A stretch of 64,000 bases of DNA from Leptidea sinapis (GCF_905404315.1 NC_066310.1:3968001-4032000); one strand, 5' to 3'. Shown: positions 23,819 through 39,000, counted from the stretch's first letter. The notes: generated by a model from the letters alone, not told the origin. Program-made: numbers and translations.

Positions 23819-23962
23819 GGCGGTGCTGCAGAATAAATTCATGAGAATAGAATTTTGCCATTGAAATTAATTTAACTAATCTAAATCTATCAATCTACCA
23901 CAAATACTGCGTAAAGGCACCAATAAATAAATAAAATTGAGCTAAATCATGAGGTAAGGTAC

Positions 23963-24058
23963 TTATAGAGATCTAGAGTCGTCAGCCCCTTGATCTTGTT
24001 GCTTGATAAGATTCCAATAGTGACCTTTCTGCTTCTTCAGTTGGTCATGCGTTCCCAT
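23963..24058 (-). CDS. ABCB8: ABCB8 exon 14: C-terminus and stop
   Basis: The exon follows the acceptor tatttcag and encodes MGTHDQLKKQKGHYWNLIKQ, ending in TAA at 23965-23963. It matches the GTHEELL...L..RQ end of ABCB half-transporters. No AATAAA is present close by on this strand; the nearest candidates are ATTAAA near 23470 and AATAAA near 23352, so the 3' UTR may be about 500-600 nt. Confidence 0.88.
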   Translation of the reverse strand: MGTHDQLKKQKGHYWNLIKQQDQGADDSRSL

Positions 24059-27000
24059 CTGAAATACAATTCAGTCCTTGGTCAACATTTCCCGAACATA
24101 ATATGGTAGATTAAGTAATTTAGATGTAATAGTTATTTGTTTTGCAACTATTGTGTAATAAGGGGTATTAAAACACGAATGTGTGTGTGATAATATTATC
24201 ACATGAGTTTTTTAATACCAAATTATCAACAGTTGCATACAAGACTATATCTACACCCATAATATGAATCCTTTATAAAAGATTCTGAAACAGTTCGCTT
24301 ACTGCTAACGTTAAAAAAGTCAGTCCTAATAATCATAATATCATCCAAAGGACTGTTATTATGAAAACGGATGATATAATGTTGTACTGAATTTCAATAC
24401 AACACTCGTTTGGATGATATGATGGTTATTAGGACATTGGGTGTTTTAATGTTGGCACTAAGCTAACTGTTTTATCTACAACAATGCTTTAAATCCTCTA
24501 TTAAAGATTCTGAAACAGTTAGCTTATTGCCAACATTAAAACACCCAATGTTCTAATAACCATTACATCACCCAAAAGAGTGTTGTAATGTTGTACTGAA
24601 TTTCATAACAACACTCCTATGTTTTTTTTTATCCCTTCATGCGCAAAGAGTTTCAACATACAGCCACATTCTTATTGCTCGATGCGTGGTATCTGTATGA
24701 ATTTCAAAAAAAGAACATTTTCGTTTACGCGCGCTCCACACTCCCAGAACGTCGCGTGCCGTAAAAAAAAGTAGGTTATTCGAATCCCCGCCATTTTTCT
24801 TCGATATTTTTATTGTTTTCTTTACAAAAAATGAGTGATTCATTTTAAACGCTGCAAAAGAACATTATATTCGAGTGAATTTTAATTATTGCACTATACA
24901 AAATGTAAATTACTACTAAAATAAATAATTGTTTCTTAATACTTATATTATTTGTATATAATCAGTAACGAATGATATTAGGTTACTACTAGGACTGGTG
25001 TTTTAATGTTAGCAGTAAGCTAACTGTTCCAGAATCTTTTAGAGTATTCATATTCTGGGTGTAGATAAAGTCTTGTACGCAACTGTTGATAATTAGGTAT
25101 TAAAATACTCATGTGATACTTTTATCACACTCGGCTTCGCCTCGTGAGATAAATCCACATTCGTGTTTTAATACCCCTTATTACACAACAGTTGCGTAAA
25201 TAACTATTACAATCTTTAATAGAGGATTTAAAGCATGGGTGTAGATAAATATTTATAATGACGTTTAAAAAGCGCTTAGTTTAAAAATTTGACTTTGAAA
25301 AACAGCCATTTTCTTATTTTCTTCGTTTCAAAGTGGTAAGATTATTAATTTAGAATGTAATAAGATTAAAGAAAAGAAGAGAATTAAAGAAAAAATTAAA
25401 TATTTCATTATCATATTTCAATTATCAGTGACCTAACGTTTTCTCATTAAAGGTGTGGACCTCACAGCAATACCACAGACATACTAAGATATATGGATAT
25501 ATCGCATATCCATCTATTGGTCATTTAATGTTTGTGGAATCTTAGAGTTCTTTGGACATATCGCCAGAAAGGATGGCCACAACCTCGAACAACTGATGGT
25601 TATTGGGAAGGTAGACGGACGACGCTCCAAAGGTCGCCCTATAAGATGGTCTGACCAAATCCGCATATCTCTGGATACTGGACTTCATGCACGTAGCCAA
25701 AGAGAGACACAGATGGCGAAGTACTGTCAAAAACAATTTGATATGTTTTTTTAAAGTGATAACCCTCACTTCTAGGATTAATACACAAATAAAATTTGCA
25801 AATAAAATTTTATGAACGATGCGGGACTCGAACCCACGACCTCTGGCGTTCCGTGCCAGTGCTCTCCCAACTGAGCTAACCGTTCGAGTGACGTATCGTC
25901 ATAAAATTTTAGTTTAGCTCAGTTGGGGGAGAGCACTGGCACGGAACGCCAGAGGTCGTGGGTTCGAGTCCCGGGTCTATAATAAACTCCCCGAACAGAT
26001 AGCAAATTTGTCTATAAACAAATTCAAAGCCTTCACAAAAATTAAATTAAGCAGCAAAGGCTATTACAATATCCAAGATTATATAATGATAAAGCAGCCT
26101 GGAATTGAATTGTTCTACTTAGTGCGATTTGTTTTTGTGTGATTTTAATTATTTGATATTTTTATTTTCATTTGATTTGTTTGACTTTAATTTTATCTGT
26201 TTGATATTTATTAATAATCATTATGACATTAAGTGTATGACGGAACTTAAGCCATTGTTGATGCCATCAATGTTATGGGTTCAATAAATATTTTTGTTTT
26301 TGATAACTTAACAACATACCTCAACGATACTCCCTCGATGCAGCACCACTATCAGGTCTGCGTTGATGATGGTGGACAGCCGGTGTGCTATCACCAGCAC
26401 CGTGCGTCCCTTGGAGGCACGCTCCAACGCGCGTTGAACCTCACGTTCGCTACTCGCGTCCAACGCACTGCAACACAGAAAACATTTGACGATCACATGA
26501 TAGCCCAGTAGTTCAAATTCAAATATTTTTATTCAAAATAGGATGTGGCATCACTTATTGAAAGTCTAAAACTACCACCCATTCCAAAACGAATGCCTCA
26601 GACAAAAAAATATGTTTACAAAGTAATATTGTATAATTAAATTTATAATTTAGAAGCTTAAGGGCGGTCGCTCCATTCCCAATCTGTGGTATCATTAAGA
26701 AAGTCATTTATGTGATAAGTAACCTTTACCACACAAAAGTTTTTAAACAATTCTTTCGAATAACGTAATACTTTTGTTTTGAACATTTTCTGGGATGTTG
26801 TTGTAAATGCATATACATCGCCCCCCAAAAAACTTACTAACTCGACTTAGTCGAGTAGTAGGCAATATAAGCTTATGTCTGTTCCTGGTGTTAACATTAT
26901 GGTAATGACAGTTTCTAGCAAATTCACTTATGTGCCTATGAACATACATTACATTATCAAGAATATATTGAGAAGCAACAGTCAAGATGTTAATTTGTTA

Positions 27001-30000
27001 GTGACCCAACCTACTAGCTATAGGTATTAATCCCAGTAGGTGCAAAACATTTATGTGATAAAAATGACAGGAATGGACCAGTGACCCCAAACAGCGCCAA
27101 TTCGCTAGCACTACTCATGGATGAGCAACCGATTCCTTCGCCATTAGTTAAGAAACGGAACGACTCGCGCCACGATATCACCACAAGATGCGACATTTAT
27201 GATCAGTGTGCCATCACATTTAGCTTTAGTACCTTAGTTGGAAACTTGGTGATAGTTGCAGAAACAAAATGAAAACAAAATTTCCTAATTAAAGTATTGA
27301 TCACATACCTCGTGGCCTCATCTAGGATCATAACGGGCGGGTTCTTGAGTACTGCTCTGGCGATCGCGATCCTCTGCTTCTGTCCTCCGCTGAGGGACAT
27401 ACCCCTCTCCCCGACCAGTGTCTCGTACCCCGCCGGAAACTTGCGGATGAACTCATCAGCATTCGCCGTCTTGGCGGCTTCGTATATCTTAAAACACATT
27501 TAACAAAACATTCAGCATCTCTTGTATCATATTTATAATAGGATCTGGATTAATTAGATCAATACAAACTAGGTTAGTTATAATAATAATAATAAACTTT
27601 ATTAGCAACATAATTACACTGCAGAACATAGGTCAATATTTAAAAAAGGAATAATGAATACAATAACATTGAGGAGTAGTGCAATCACTTTAGTTTTTAG
27701 TTTTGCCAATCGGAGGCCCACTCAGTATTATCGACACGCATTTTCAGTGGGCACCGTGCTTCGCAGCACGGACAGCGGCAACGACATACAAATACATTTA
27801 TAGCTGTAAGTAGAATAACTGTTTAAGTTAACTGTGGAGGCGTTACTGCAACGCTGGAAATCCAAGACGAGACAATTAATGACTTTTCATTTTTTGTGAC
27901 TGTTTATTTTTTTTTTACTTTTATTTCTTATTGCACATTACTGCCCTGCCCACTGCCACTTTAGTTTCGCAATCGTCCGGGCTATGTGACTTTGGTTTTC
28001 CTACGGATCTTTTCATTACTGATTCGATCTCCCAGAAAAACCAAGCATAGCCCTCTGAGCAACTATGAGCTTTCTTATAAGACGCAGTGTTGGTATGCCC
28101 CCCACAAGAAGACCGATGATCTGATCAACATCGCTGGAATAGAGGGTACGCAGTACGCTTTTGTCCAGCAGTGGACGTCTTTCAGCTGAAGTGATGATGA
28201 TATTTGAATCACTATTTGAAAGTAAGTATCTACTACCCTAGTTAAACACAATAAAAGTTAAGAGGAGGTCATTAGAGCTACCCGGCATTCAGCCAGCATA
28301 GCCTCGTCGATGGATGGTTCTTGTCTGGTTCTGCGCAGGCCACCAAATTATATAATTTTATAGTTGTTTTATGATTTAAAGGATGGACTGAGAGTTTTGA
28401 TCAATTCTTCTTCCCATGTCAAAGCACCTTTACGAACTGATGTAGCTTCATGATGTATACCAAGTGTTGTTGCAGTATTTTATGTTATTATTACTGCCTG
28501 TGGTAAATAGATATATTTCTATTCTATAATATCGTCGCTGTCACCAGTAAACGTCGAACAATCAACTCACGACCCATGGTGTGCCAATGTCGTGGCAATG
28601 GGTTATCCACTTGCCTACCACACGAGTCCGATTTGCCAGCGAGGCATTATAGGCAGAGGGAGGCATAATACCCTACTGTTGGGAAGGTTTCAGGGAAAAT
28701 TTTAATGTTTTTAGAAATTTAATTGGTACCACAATTTATGGACGATGCGGGACTCAAACCTGCACCCTGCTCAAGATAACCCCACGCTCTTACCAACCAA
28801 GCCAACCCTCCGATTGAAGCATGCTTCATCAGTCTTGGTATGTTTATTAAACCCAGGTTGTGGCGCCATCTATATTTCGATTGATATCCTGCTCAACTCC
28901 AATAATTGTATATTAGAGAATTGGAATGTAGCTCTTTCAAATATAAACAATTTGTTATTTGTAATCTAGCTCACTTCTGGGATCAATGATCATTATATGT
29001 TTTGTTATTTGGTTTAGTTCTTGTGACGGTTTTCACCATGCTCGCTTAAATGTCACTACTTGTGGCGGCGACGTGGGACGAGTCGTTACCTTTCCCTAAA
29101 ATATGGATGAGGGAGGCGATGGCTGGCCCATGCGTCATGCTCGTGAACGGGTGCTACTTGTGGTGGCAGGATTATGATGCCTGTAGCCGGAAACTCTGCT
29201 TCAGATTATTATAAGTTATTATACATATATATTTTATATATAATCCCTATAAAATGCTCACAGAATACCTATATTTATTTACGGTGTCTGTGGATGATGC
29301 AGCATACTGTACTCAATAACTTTTGTATTAATTTACATTTACTTTTTTGACTTACCCATGTAAGGCATTGACTATCTGAAGTTTGAGTATGATTGTTGCA
29401 TCACTTCACATATTATATTGTAATTGAAATGATTTGTAAGACAATGAAAATGTAAATCTGCATTTAAAAGAGTGGTAGTGAGTTTCTTGCTACTACTTCT
29501 CATTAGCTCAACCCTTTACGAAGTAGCGGTTTTTTTTTTTTTGACATTCATAACTGTAATTTCCTTGACTTGATAATTTGATTAAGAAAGATGTTTAACC
29601 TCTTCATCTGTGGCGTCGGGTTTCCCATATCGGATGTTCTCCCGCACGCTGGTTGCAAACAGCACCGGCTCTTGACTGATGAAGCCCAGCGCTCGTCCAC
29701 GGAGCCACTTTCCATCCATATCGCGGACGTCGATGCCGTCTATCGCGACGCTGCCCTCGTTTACATCGTAGAACCTGGAGTGGAGTGTATACATATATAT
29801 GTCGGAGAATTAAAATATTATAATAATACTAGCTGACCCAGCAAACGTTGTATTGCCGATATTAAAATCGCGATACAAGAGTAACTGTTGATCGTAGATG
29901 GGTGAAAATTTGAAGTTGTATGTATTTTTTAATGCTGACTCATAATCAAACAAATTTAAAAAAAAATCGTATGGACCAGCCTTAACATTTAGGGAGATGA

Positions 30001-33000
30001 AAAATAGATGTTGTCCGATTCTCAGACCTACCCAATATGCACTCAAAATGTCATCAGAATCAGTCAAGCCGTTTCGGAGGAGTTCAATGTTTAACACCAT
30101 GACACGAGAATTTTATATATTAGATTGTATGATTATATTCTATTCATATTATTGTGGCTGAACTGATGGCGAACGTCATCTGTTAAAGTTAAAGTTTGTA
30201 GCTGTCACTGTCATATCCGTTAGTGACGCTCGTGCGTACCTCAATGTCTGTGACATGATTGAAGTTAGTTATTGTCCTATCAGTGGAGCGCTGATTGACT
30301 TAAACCAAGTTGTCGGATACCTGGCGACATATAGTATAAGTGAATTTATACTTATTTATTTAGTATTAAATTTGTAGATGTCCAATTATTACATCAACTA
30401 TTACATCGTTGTTCCACGTTCTCGTAATGTAATCAAATAATAATTTGCACCTCAGTCTGCGAGGTCATAACAATTATCACACATAGATATTTCTATACAT
30501 ATAAATAAAATTGTAGTGTCTGTTTGTAATATTGAAATAACCGTTTTTTACTACATGTATATTTTATAAATATACGGTACATACACCAAAATATTTTTTT
30601 TTACAATTTTTTTTCTGTCTGTCTGTCTCTTTGTTCCGGCTGGACCGATTTTGACGGGACTTTTATTGGCTGATGTAATAAGGAGTAACTTAGGCTACGT
30701 TTATTTTAGAAAAATTCTTTTATTTTAGAAAAATTAAGTAATGTTGCAATGTCAAAGAAACGGTCTAACTCTATAAATAATTTCTATGGCTAAACAACGT
30801 TTGCGCGGTCAGCCAGTAAACATTTTACTTACCTTTCTAATAGAGCAGCTATAGTAGATTTGCCGTTCCCGGAACTGCCTATAATGGCAACGGTCTTTCC
30901 AGCCGGAATTTTCAAATTGAAATTTTTAAGCACTACCTGAAAAATAATCGATATATCCTTAAACAAGTAATAAAAAGGCATGTGAAAAAAAGCGAAACTG
31001 CTCAGGATTTGATACAAGCAATTTATTACCAGTAATATTGACATTTCTTATGATTGGATAGTTGACATTGACGATGACGTATTTTTTCTTAGACAAGTGA
31101 CATTTTTGACAGATGTCAAAGAAATGGTAGTCGCCATATTTTGCGTCATGTAAGTCTGTAATTTACAATATTTCTAATGTTTCTCGACAAGTACACTGCG
31201 CGATATTAGATTTAATTTACCTTATTAAAGTAAGACTTCTTTACGCACGCTTGACTAGAACAATAAGCTGGTGAAGACGTGAAAAGTGTGTTCGGGCGAG
31301 GCGAAGGGAAGTTGAGTTTTGCTAATATAATTTTATTGAAATATACTTAACATAAATATTATTTTGTTTGGAATGTTTTTTGAAATATTATTTCTGAAAT
31401 AATTTTATTTGTAATTTTCTTTTAAAGTTTTTCACTACCTCTTACTCCACATCACTCCCCTCATCGTTTCTTTATCTGTCTTTCAAATAGGCAATACAGA
31501 ATTAAACTAATGTTTTAAGACAGAAAATACACATTTAAGTAGTGGAAGCGAACAACCTGGCATGCAGTACTTTTTGATGGTAAATGTCTGTTTATTACAA
31601 AAATCCTCCAAAAAAACCATTTTAAAATCGAATTTTTTTATTCTTAGTTTGTATTAGAACTTTTTTATTTTCTATGAAAATTTGACAACATTCAAAACAG
31701 TTTGTTTATTGCTCAAAGCAGTTTTTGAAGTGAAACTTATTAAGAATCGTTGTGATTTCAAAACGGATGCAACGGAAAAAAACGACAGGTAAGACACACA
31801 AATACAAAAATGTGTAGGATGAAGCCGGCAAAGAATGAGACAGAAATATGCATACTATTTTTTTTATGTATGACGCGAGTCGGTATACCTTAATATATTC
31901 TTATGTCATACGCACGACTTATAACTGCATAGACACCAGGAGAACATAAATATGGTAGCGGTGTTAGTAATGTCTTTCATAGCTGTTGAAATCATATGTC
32001 ATCCTAGCAACATGTACCAGGACTTCATATGCAGTTTAGAAGTTCATGCACAATGCAGGTTTCACTTCAGACATGTGTACTTTGTACACACGTAATTTTT
32101 TTTTTATAGTTACAACCCAACAAATAAGGAATTGCTTGCACATAATTCAAAAAGTATTATATAAAATACACAATATTTGTGAAAGTTAATGTTGTACATT
32201 TTATAATTAAGGCCTACCTGAGGAGGAAGGAAAAAATATTGTATAACAATATTGATATCAGAAGTTCTATTTATAATGTAATTTTTTTTTATAAAAATTA
32301 ATATTTAAACTACAGCCGTGACTAATTTTAATTGTCAATATGTGCGTTAGCACTAACTTAACCACTCAACACCTTAGGGAGGAGGGGATGGCTGAAAAAC
32401 AGCGCCTCATGGAAACATAAATCCATGATTCCATGTCAGGTGAAGCTGAGCCTTTTTCTTTTGCCTATTGTTTCATCGCAAGATTCATTTTATTTTTGTA
32501 ATTTTTTGTATGGCAATAAATAATTTTTTTAATGAAAATAAAGGACGAGACGAGTAGGACGTTCAGCTGATGGTAATTGATACGCCCTGCCCATTACAAT
32601 GGAGTGCCGCTCAGGATTCTTGAAACACCCCAAAAAGCTGCTGCTGAGCGGCACTACAACTGCCCCCGTCACTTTGAGACATAAGATGTTAAGTCTCATT
32701 TGCCCAGTAACCGAAACACAGTTATTATTACATTACTGCATCACGGCAGAAATAGGCGCCGTTGTGGTACTCATAATCTAGCCGGCATTCTTTGCAAAGG
32801 ACCCTCCCACTGGTATTTATGTGTAGTGCTCTCTGTTTACGACTTGTCAATAAAAATCGGTTACAGCAACCGTAGATTTACCTTTACTATCTTGCTGTAT
32901 CTCTGATAGAGATGTTCTTCTCTCTCGCACGCTAGTTTCTTTTACTCAAAGTGAAAGAGACAGATATATTTACCGCTTCCGGGCGCGACGGATACGAGAA

Positions 33001-36000
33001 CGTTACGTTTTTGAATTCAATGTCACCGTGGAATTCGTGGTACTTGACTATCTTCGTGCCGGAAGTGTCCATCACTGGTTCTTTGTTGATGTACTGGAAT
33101 AATATACAAATATAATTCATATTAAGAATATAAACGTTGACATAAAACGCTTTTTAAATATAGTTCTTCAAGTCTTTTGTTTATGATAACTATGATTAAC
33201 GAGTCTATATAGGCTTATTAATCTTTTTTGTGTTTCATTCTAAAAAATAAAAAATAAAATGATTTTAAATGCGAATATAGTTCGAATAGACTAAATTCAC
33301 TCGAGTCGAGTGTACTTGATGTGAAAACCGTCCCAGTAAAAGTTCCGCTTTAGAATATGTGATTGGACCAAAATTTTACATTTTCTTTGATCAATTAGGA
33401 CACCGTCAGTAAATTTTGAAAACAAACCATCCGTGTACAACAAATTCCATATCCGGGGCTCTAAGTAATAGCTCTAAACGACCTAATAAAACTAAGTTCT
33501 CAACTTCTGAAAAAAAAACGCAATGAATAAATAATATTAATGTTAACGAAATAATTTATTTTAATTTGTACAAACAAAAGAATTAAACATTCAACATAAT
33601 ATACAAGAAAACTTGCAGCTACACAAGAATACAAGATAGGCTGCAACTCAACACACCCTGTATATATAGCATGATTAAATGCCTTATAGAAATTAATTTA
33701 ATTAAAAGATTTACCTTCCAAGGTTTTTAAAAGAAGACTGCATCAATGGTTATTAAATAAGTGCTTCTATAGTTTAACAGTTATTTGTTCAACAAGTGAG
33801 CAAAATTATTTTTTGTTGCAACTGCTGACTGTAATCACGAATTGGCGAAGTAGTCTAGAATTGAATCACGAACGTAGCGAGTGATTCTAATATAGACTAC
33901 TGAGGTAGTGACTGATTTAAAGGCACGAGACAAAAAAAAATTGTTCTCATGTGAAACATACAACTTATCACCTTGACTAACGAGAAAAGTGTTATAGTAA
34001 GAGAAACAATTAAGATTTTTGTGACAATGAGATATTACGCTAGGCTAAAATGAGTTTCGGAACGCACCGGATCGCATTGTTTATTTTTTTAACGCGGAGT
34101 AATTCCCGGTTGTATGTACGTGGGGTTCGAAATTTAAATCACTTTGCCTCACGCAAGTTTTCCCGTAGCAATAGCGCCCTTTTCGTGCTTGAGAGGTGAA
34201 AATGAATTTTTCAATAAAAAATGAATAAAATTGTTGACATTATACATAGGTACTAAATGAATTATTAAATTATTTAAGTCTTTACGTATACTATCTTTAA
34301 ATTTTAATTTTATATATATAATTTAATATTATATATTATAATTTTTATATTAATTATAGCATCGTGAAATCCGACATGTTTCAGTATAACAGTAGTGTGT
34401 TGGTACTTAGAAAACTCTACAACATATTTTGCATGTCAATTGACGTAACATATTGGATTATCAATAATATTATGTTAACATCTTAAGTACCAAATGTTTC
34501 TTGCAAATTTGATTTGATTTAATATCATAAATAAATAAATGGTGTATTATATACTCTCACCCCTTTATTCATAATAGTCTGCTAACTTAAAGCATTGCTA
34601 ATTCTCACTCTGTCTTCTTCTATTGAGGTCAATAGACTTAGTACTAGACTTAATACTTAGGTAAGTCAGAATGAGAAATAACACTCCTTAGCGGCTGTTT
34701 TAAGTTAGCGGACCATTATGAATAAGGGGGTCAGTATTTAAAGCGAACATTAATCAGGGATATATTATAGGGGTTGCCAGTAGTTTGTAAATAAAAATAT
34801 AAACTAACCTCGAACACCCTTCCCCCTGCGCTCACACCCTTGACCACAGAGCCAAACAGCAACGATATCTGAGCCACAGACCGCTGTATGGTCTGCGCGT
34901 TGACCAAGAATGCCATCACATCCCCCGCTGACATCTGGCCCGTGGACATTAGGTGGCCTCCTAGGAACATCGTTGCCAACACCATACTGGAAATCATATA
35001 TTATGTTGAATAAATTTCAATAAAAATCTATTATTGATAATCTAATGACGACCCCTATAGCCCAGTGGTTAGTGACCCTACTGAGCTAGAGGTCTCGGAT
35101 TCGAATCTCGGTAAGTACTAATAATTATATGATGAATATGGATGTTTGTTTCCGAGGCATGGATGCTTGTTTATAAGAATTTATGTATGTTAAAGTAAGT
35201 ATATTGTATTAAATATATCGTTTTCTTGTACCCATAGTACAGGCTATGCCTAGTTTGGGGCAAGAAAAATACACAAATTATAAGAGTGTGTCCATATTAT
35301 TATTATTTTTAGTACTGCGCACCATCACATCATTTTTTATTATTTACGCCTGATTTCAATAATATATTATTCTATACACAGATGAAGTATTTTTAAATTA
35401 TGATAAAATTAATACACATAGTTAGCAGGGAAATAAACCATCTTACAAACAAAATAAGGGTTTGGGAAACATGTGCCATTTGTCACATGCGAATTTCGCC
35501 TGTGTGTAAAATTTTGTGGTAAGGAATACATTCAAAAAATTCGTACTGTCATCTGGATTGTAAACATCGTTTTAGTGAAGCTCCGTGCAATTTATAATTT
35601 AAAATAGTTAAAATCGAATATCAGAAGTAAAATTTGAATACACATATAAAATAACAATTTATTAAATGTGTTTAATAAGTTTTTTTTTTTAAGAAATAGT
35701 TAATATTTTCGTTACATTTACGAAATCAAAATTATAAGTGTATGATGTGTTCGCAGTAAAAACATTGACCTAGTTCGATCCAGCAGTCTTTTAGTGTTTT
35801 GTAAATTCAAAATAGTGTAAATTAAATACTTTTCTCTGTGAAAGTGAATGTATAAGAAGATAAGTACTAAAAGAGTGTTATATACTATTTATTATTTACA
35901 AACCAAAAGTGCCTATTGTGGGTTGTAACTTGTAGGTAGTTAAAAAACTTTGCCCTTGATTCGACCTAGTAAGACGTGTTGTTCGTTCTGCTCGAATACT

Positions 36001-39000
36001 AAACGCCTTTTACAGTCTTGACGTCACTGGCCTAGTGGCACACTGCATTACTTAAATCAACACTGCATCGAACCGAGTTCGAATCCCATCCGCGTAGATC
36101 AAATATTTTTAATTTAATTTAATTGTTATCACTGCTAATTTAATATATTTTGTTTTTATTACATTATGGCAAATAACTGTAATGCGTGCGTAATAATAGC
36201 AAAATTATGTCACTTGAGTATTTCGAATGTGCCTCATGCGGTAAACTCTATGATCTAGAATGTCTCAAAGTCAATAGCAAGCAGTTTGACACCTTTTCTC
36301 AAGAATTTAAGGATACTTGGATCTGCCCTGGGTGTGTATGTACAAGACCGAAAACTGATAATTCCACAACACCTATACGAAGCAATTTGAACTCAACCTA
36401 CACGAACGAACAAGGAAATATAAACTTAATACGGGGAAGCCGAGGCAGTAAGGCTGAAGAGAAGTCAGAGCTAGCATCTGTTTTAACCGAAATCAGACTT
36501 CTGAGACAAGAGTTACAAGCATTGAAGCAGCAAAACAGTGCGATATTCCAGGATTTAAAAACAGTTAAATGTGAACTACATTCGGTTACCATCAAACTCG
36601 AACAGTATGACAGGAAATTTTTGACTCAACAGACAGAGATCACAAACCTCAAAGGGTCTCTCCAGCGCATTGAGTCGACGATAAATAACTACGAACAAAG
36701 TCTTTTAAAAAACGAAATAGAAATTGTTGGTGTTAATGAACAGAAAAATGAGAGCATAACTCATATAGCCATGCTTATATCCAAAAAACTCGGAGTATCA
36801 CTTGGCGAAAATGATGTCGACTACGTAGAAAGAGCTGGCCCAAAAGCCTCGCAAATGTCTAAATCCCGATCTTCTCCAGTTACGCGCCCAATTGTTATTC
36901 GCCTTGTTCGACGATCCAAAAGGGACGAAATACTACAGGCAGTAAAGCTAAGACGTAATCTTACATCCGAAGGAATAACTGCTGAACAACCATGAAACAT
37001 ATTATATATTAACGAACGCCTTACGAAATTTAATCGACAATATTATTTTGTGAAGCACGTCAACAAGCTAAGGAACAAAATAACTTTAATTTCTGTTGGG
37101 TCCGAAACGGAACTATATATGTTCGTAAAGCTGAAAAACTCCGTTACGTCACCATCAAATCTGGCGAAGATCTGCAAAATTGTTTCAAAAATAAGGAAAC
37201 ACAACAAAACATTTCAAACATTCAAGAAAATACATCTTAAGAGTTCTATTTTGTTACATTTCATAAGCATTAGTTTCACCACCTTGAGGTTATATAATTG
37301 TTATAGATACAATCTGTTCTCAATCATATTCAAAGTATCACAACAACGTTCACAACACACACACACCCTACGCACACAAAAAACACTATCTTATACACGC
37401 ATTAACTTATACTTATTCACAAACCCATATTCACAAGCATTCACTATCCAACACAGCTCTTATAAAATTCAAAACGTAATTAAAAGAACCCGTAATTATT
37501 CGTTGTCCGACAACTTATGTATCTCTCACTTCAGCAATTTAATAAATATAATTGTCTGTTGTCTTCAACCACCAACCCCAAAATACCAAAGAATATATTA
37601 TATTTACCACAACTCAAATAGCTAGTAACATGATAAGTGAAATTGATAACATCTTGAATATAACGTGCCATAAGGTTGAAGGCATAGAACCGTGTAACGC
37701 TCTGCTTCAGGTGGGAAAATATAATTTTAAAATTTTAACATTTAATATTCGAAGTCTAAATAAAAACTTTGACCTATTCAGAGCAAATCTGCAACGTTTT
37801 GTTATAACTTACGGTGTGATTATTTTGACGGAATGTTGGCTTGATGATTATTCAATAGTCATGCAGTTAGATAGATATGATTCGTTTAGAACTTATCGAG
37901 CTATAAACCAGTGTAGTGGTGTTGTCGTTTATGTCCTAAACGGAATTTCAGTGTCTGTATGTGAGCCTGAACTGAATGACGCAATTTGTTTACAAATTGA
38001 TATTTACAAAGGTCCAAAAATCATAGCTATTTACAGATCCCCATCAGTAAAGGACACCACGAATTTTTTAGACGTCCTGGAAAGCCTCCTTACGAAGGAA
38101 TCCTCAAAAAGCTCACTAATAATTACTGGTGACATGAATATAGATATATGTCCTACAAGTGTGGACCCACGACGTCACGAATACCTGTGCCTGATGGCCG
38201 AGTTTGGTTTGTTGCCTGTATTTTTAAAACCAACTCACGGCAAAACTTGTTTGGACCACACTTTCATAAAGAACAACATGTCAGCAGAGGGTTTCATTTG
38301 CAGCGCGGATCTGACTGATCACGATATGACGATTACGTGTTTAAAAACTAAATACCCGGTTGGTCACAAACACTGTAGAACTGTGACAAAAACTGACTAT
38401 GACGCAGTCATGCGCGATCTACAAAATACTGACTGGACGGCAGTGTATGATACTATGGACGTCTCAAGGTCAGTAGAAATTTTCTCACATACAATTAATA
38501 CAATTATATCTAGACACAGATCAGAGGTCACGCTCAGTAGGAATAAATTTAACATTAAACCCTGGATTACGCCTGGTTTAATCCGATGTATTCGAAACAG
38601 AGACAAACTCCATCAAAAGTATAAAAATAATCCAAACGATGAAATTAAAAAGGTAATTTATATAAAATATAGAAACTTCTGTAATAATCTACTACATCGA
38701 CTAAAGTACAATTACGAACGCTCACTTTTGACAGAAAGTAAACATGATAAAAAGAAGCTATGGAAGGTGATTGGAGATATTACTCATCATAAACGCTCAC
38801 AGCAGAATGCTGAAGAATTAATTAAAACGTCTGATGAAGTAGAACATTGTTTAAAGTTGCATAACGAATATTTTGCATCTGTGGGTAGACAACTTACTAA
38901 GACAATTCTTGACAACATCAAAAAAACTGAGGAAAATTTAGCATCCGAAATAAAACATATAAACACTCCAATAAGATCATTTTTCATGAAACCAGCTGAC

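Noticed and set aside
25814..25885. Functional tRNA gene with GGA anticodon
   Set aside because: The fold is good, but position 33 is C, a serine tRNA should have a long variable arm, the copy is part of an inverted pair and similar copies with SINE tails occur elsewhere.
26275..26511. Open frame on the + strand opposite ABCB8 exon 13
   Set aside because: Shadow of the GC-rich exon; same for 27297-27503 and 29591-29836.
37050..37625. 191-codon open frame between the LINE ORFs
   Set aside because: It begins in a shifted frame of the ORF1 C-terminus and runs through the CA-rich spacer; composition is not protein-like.
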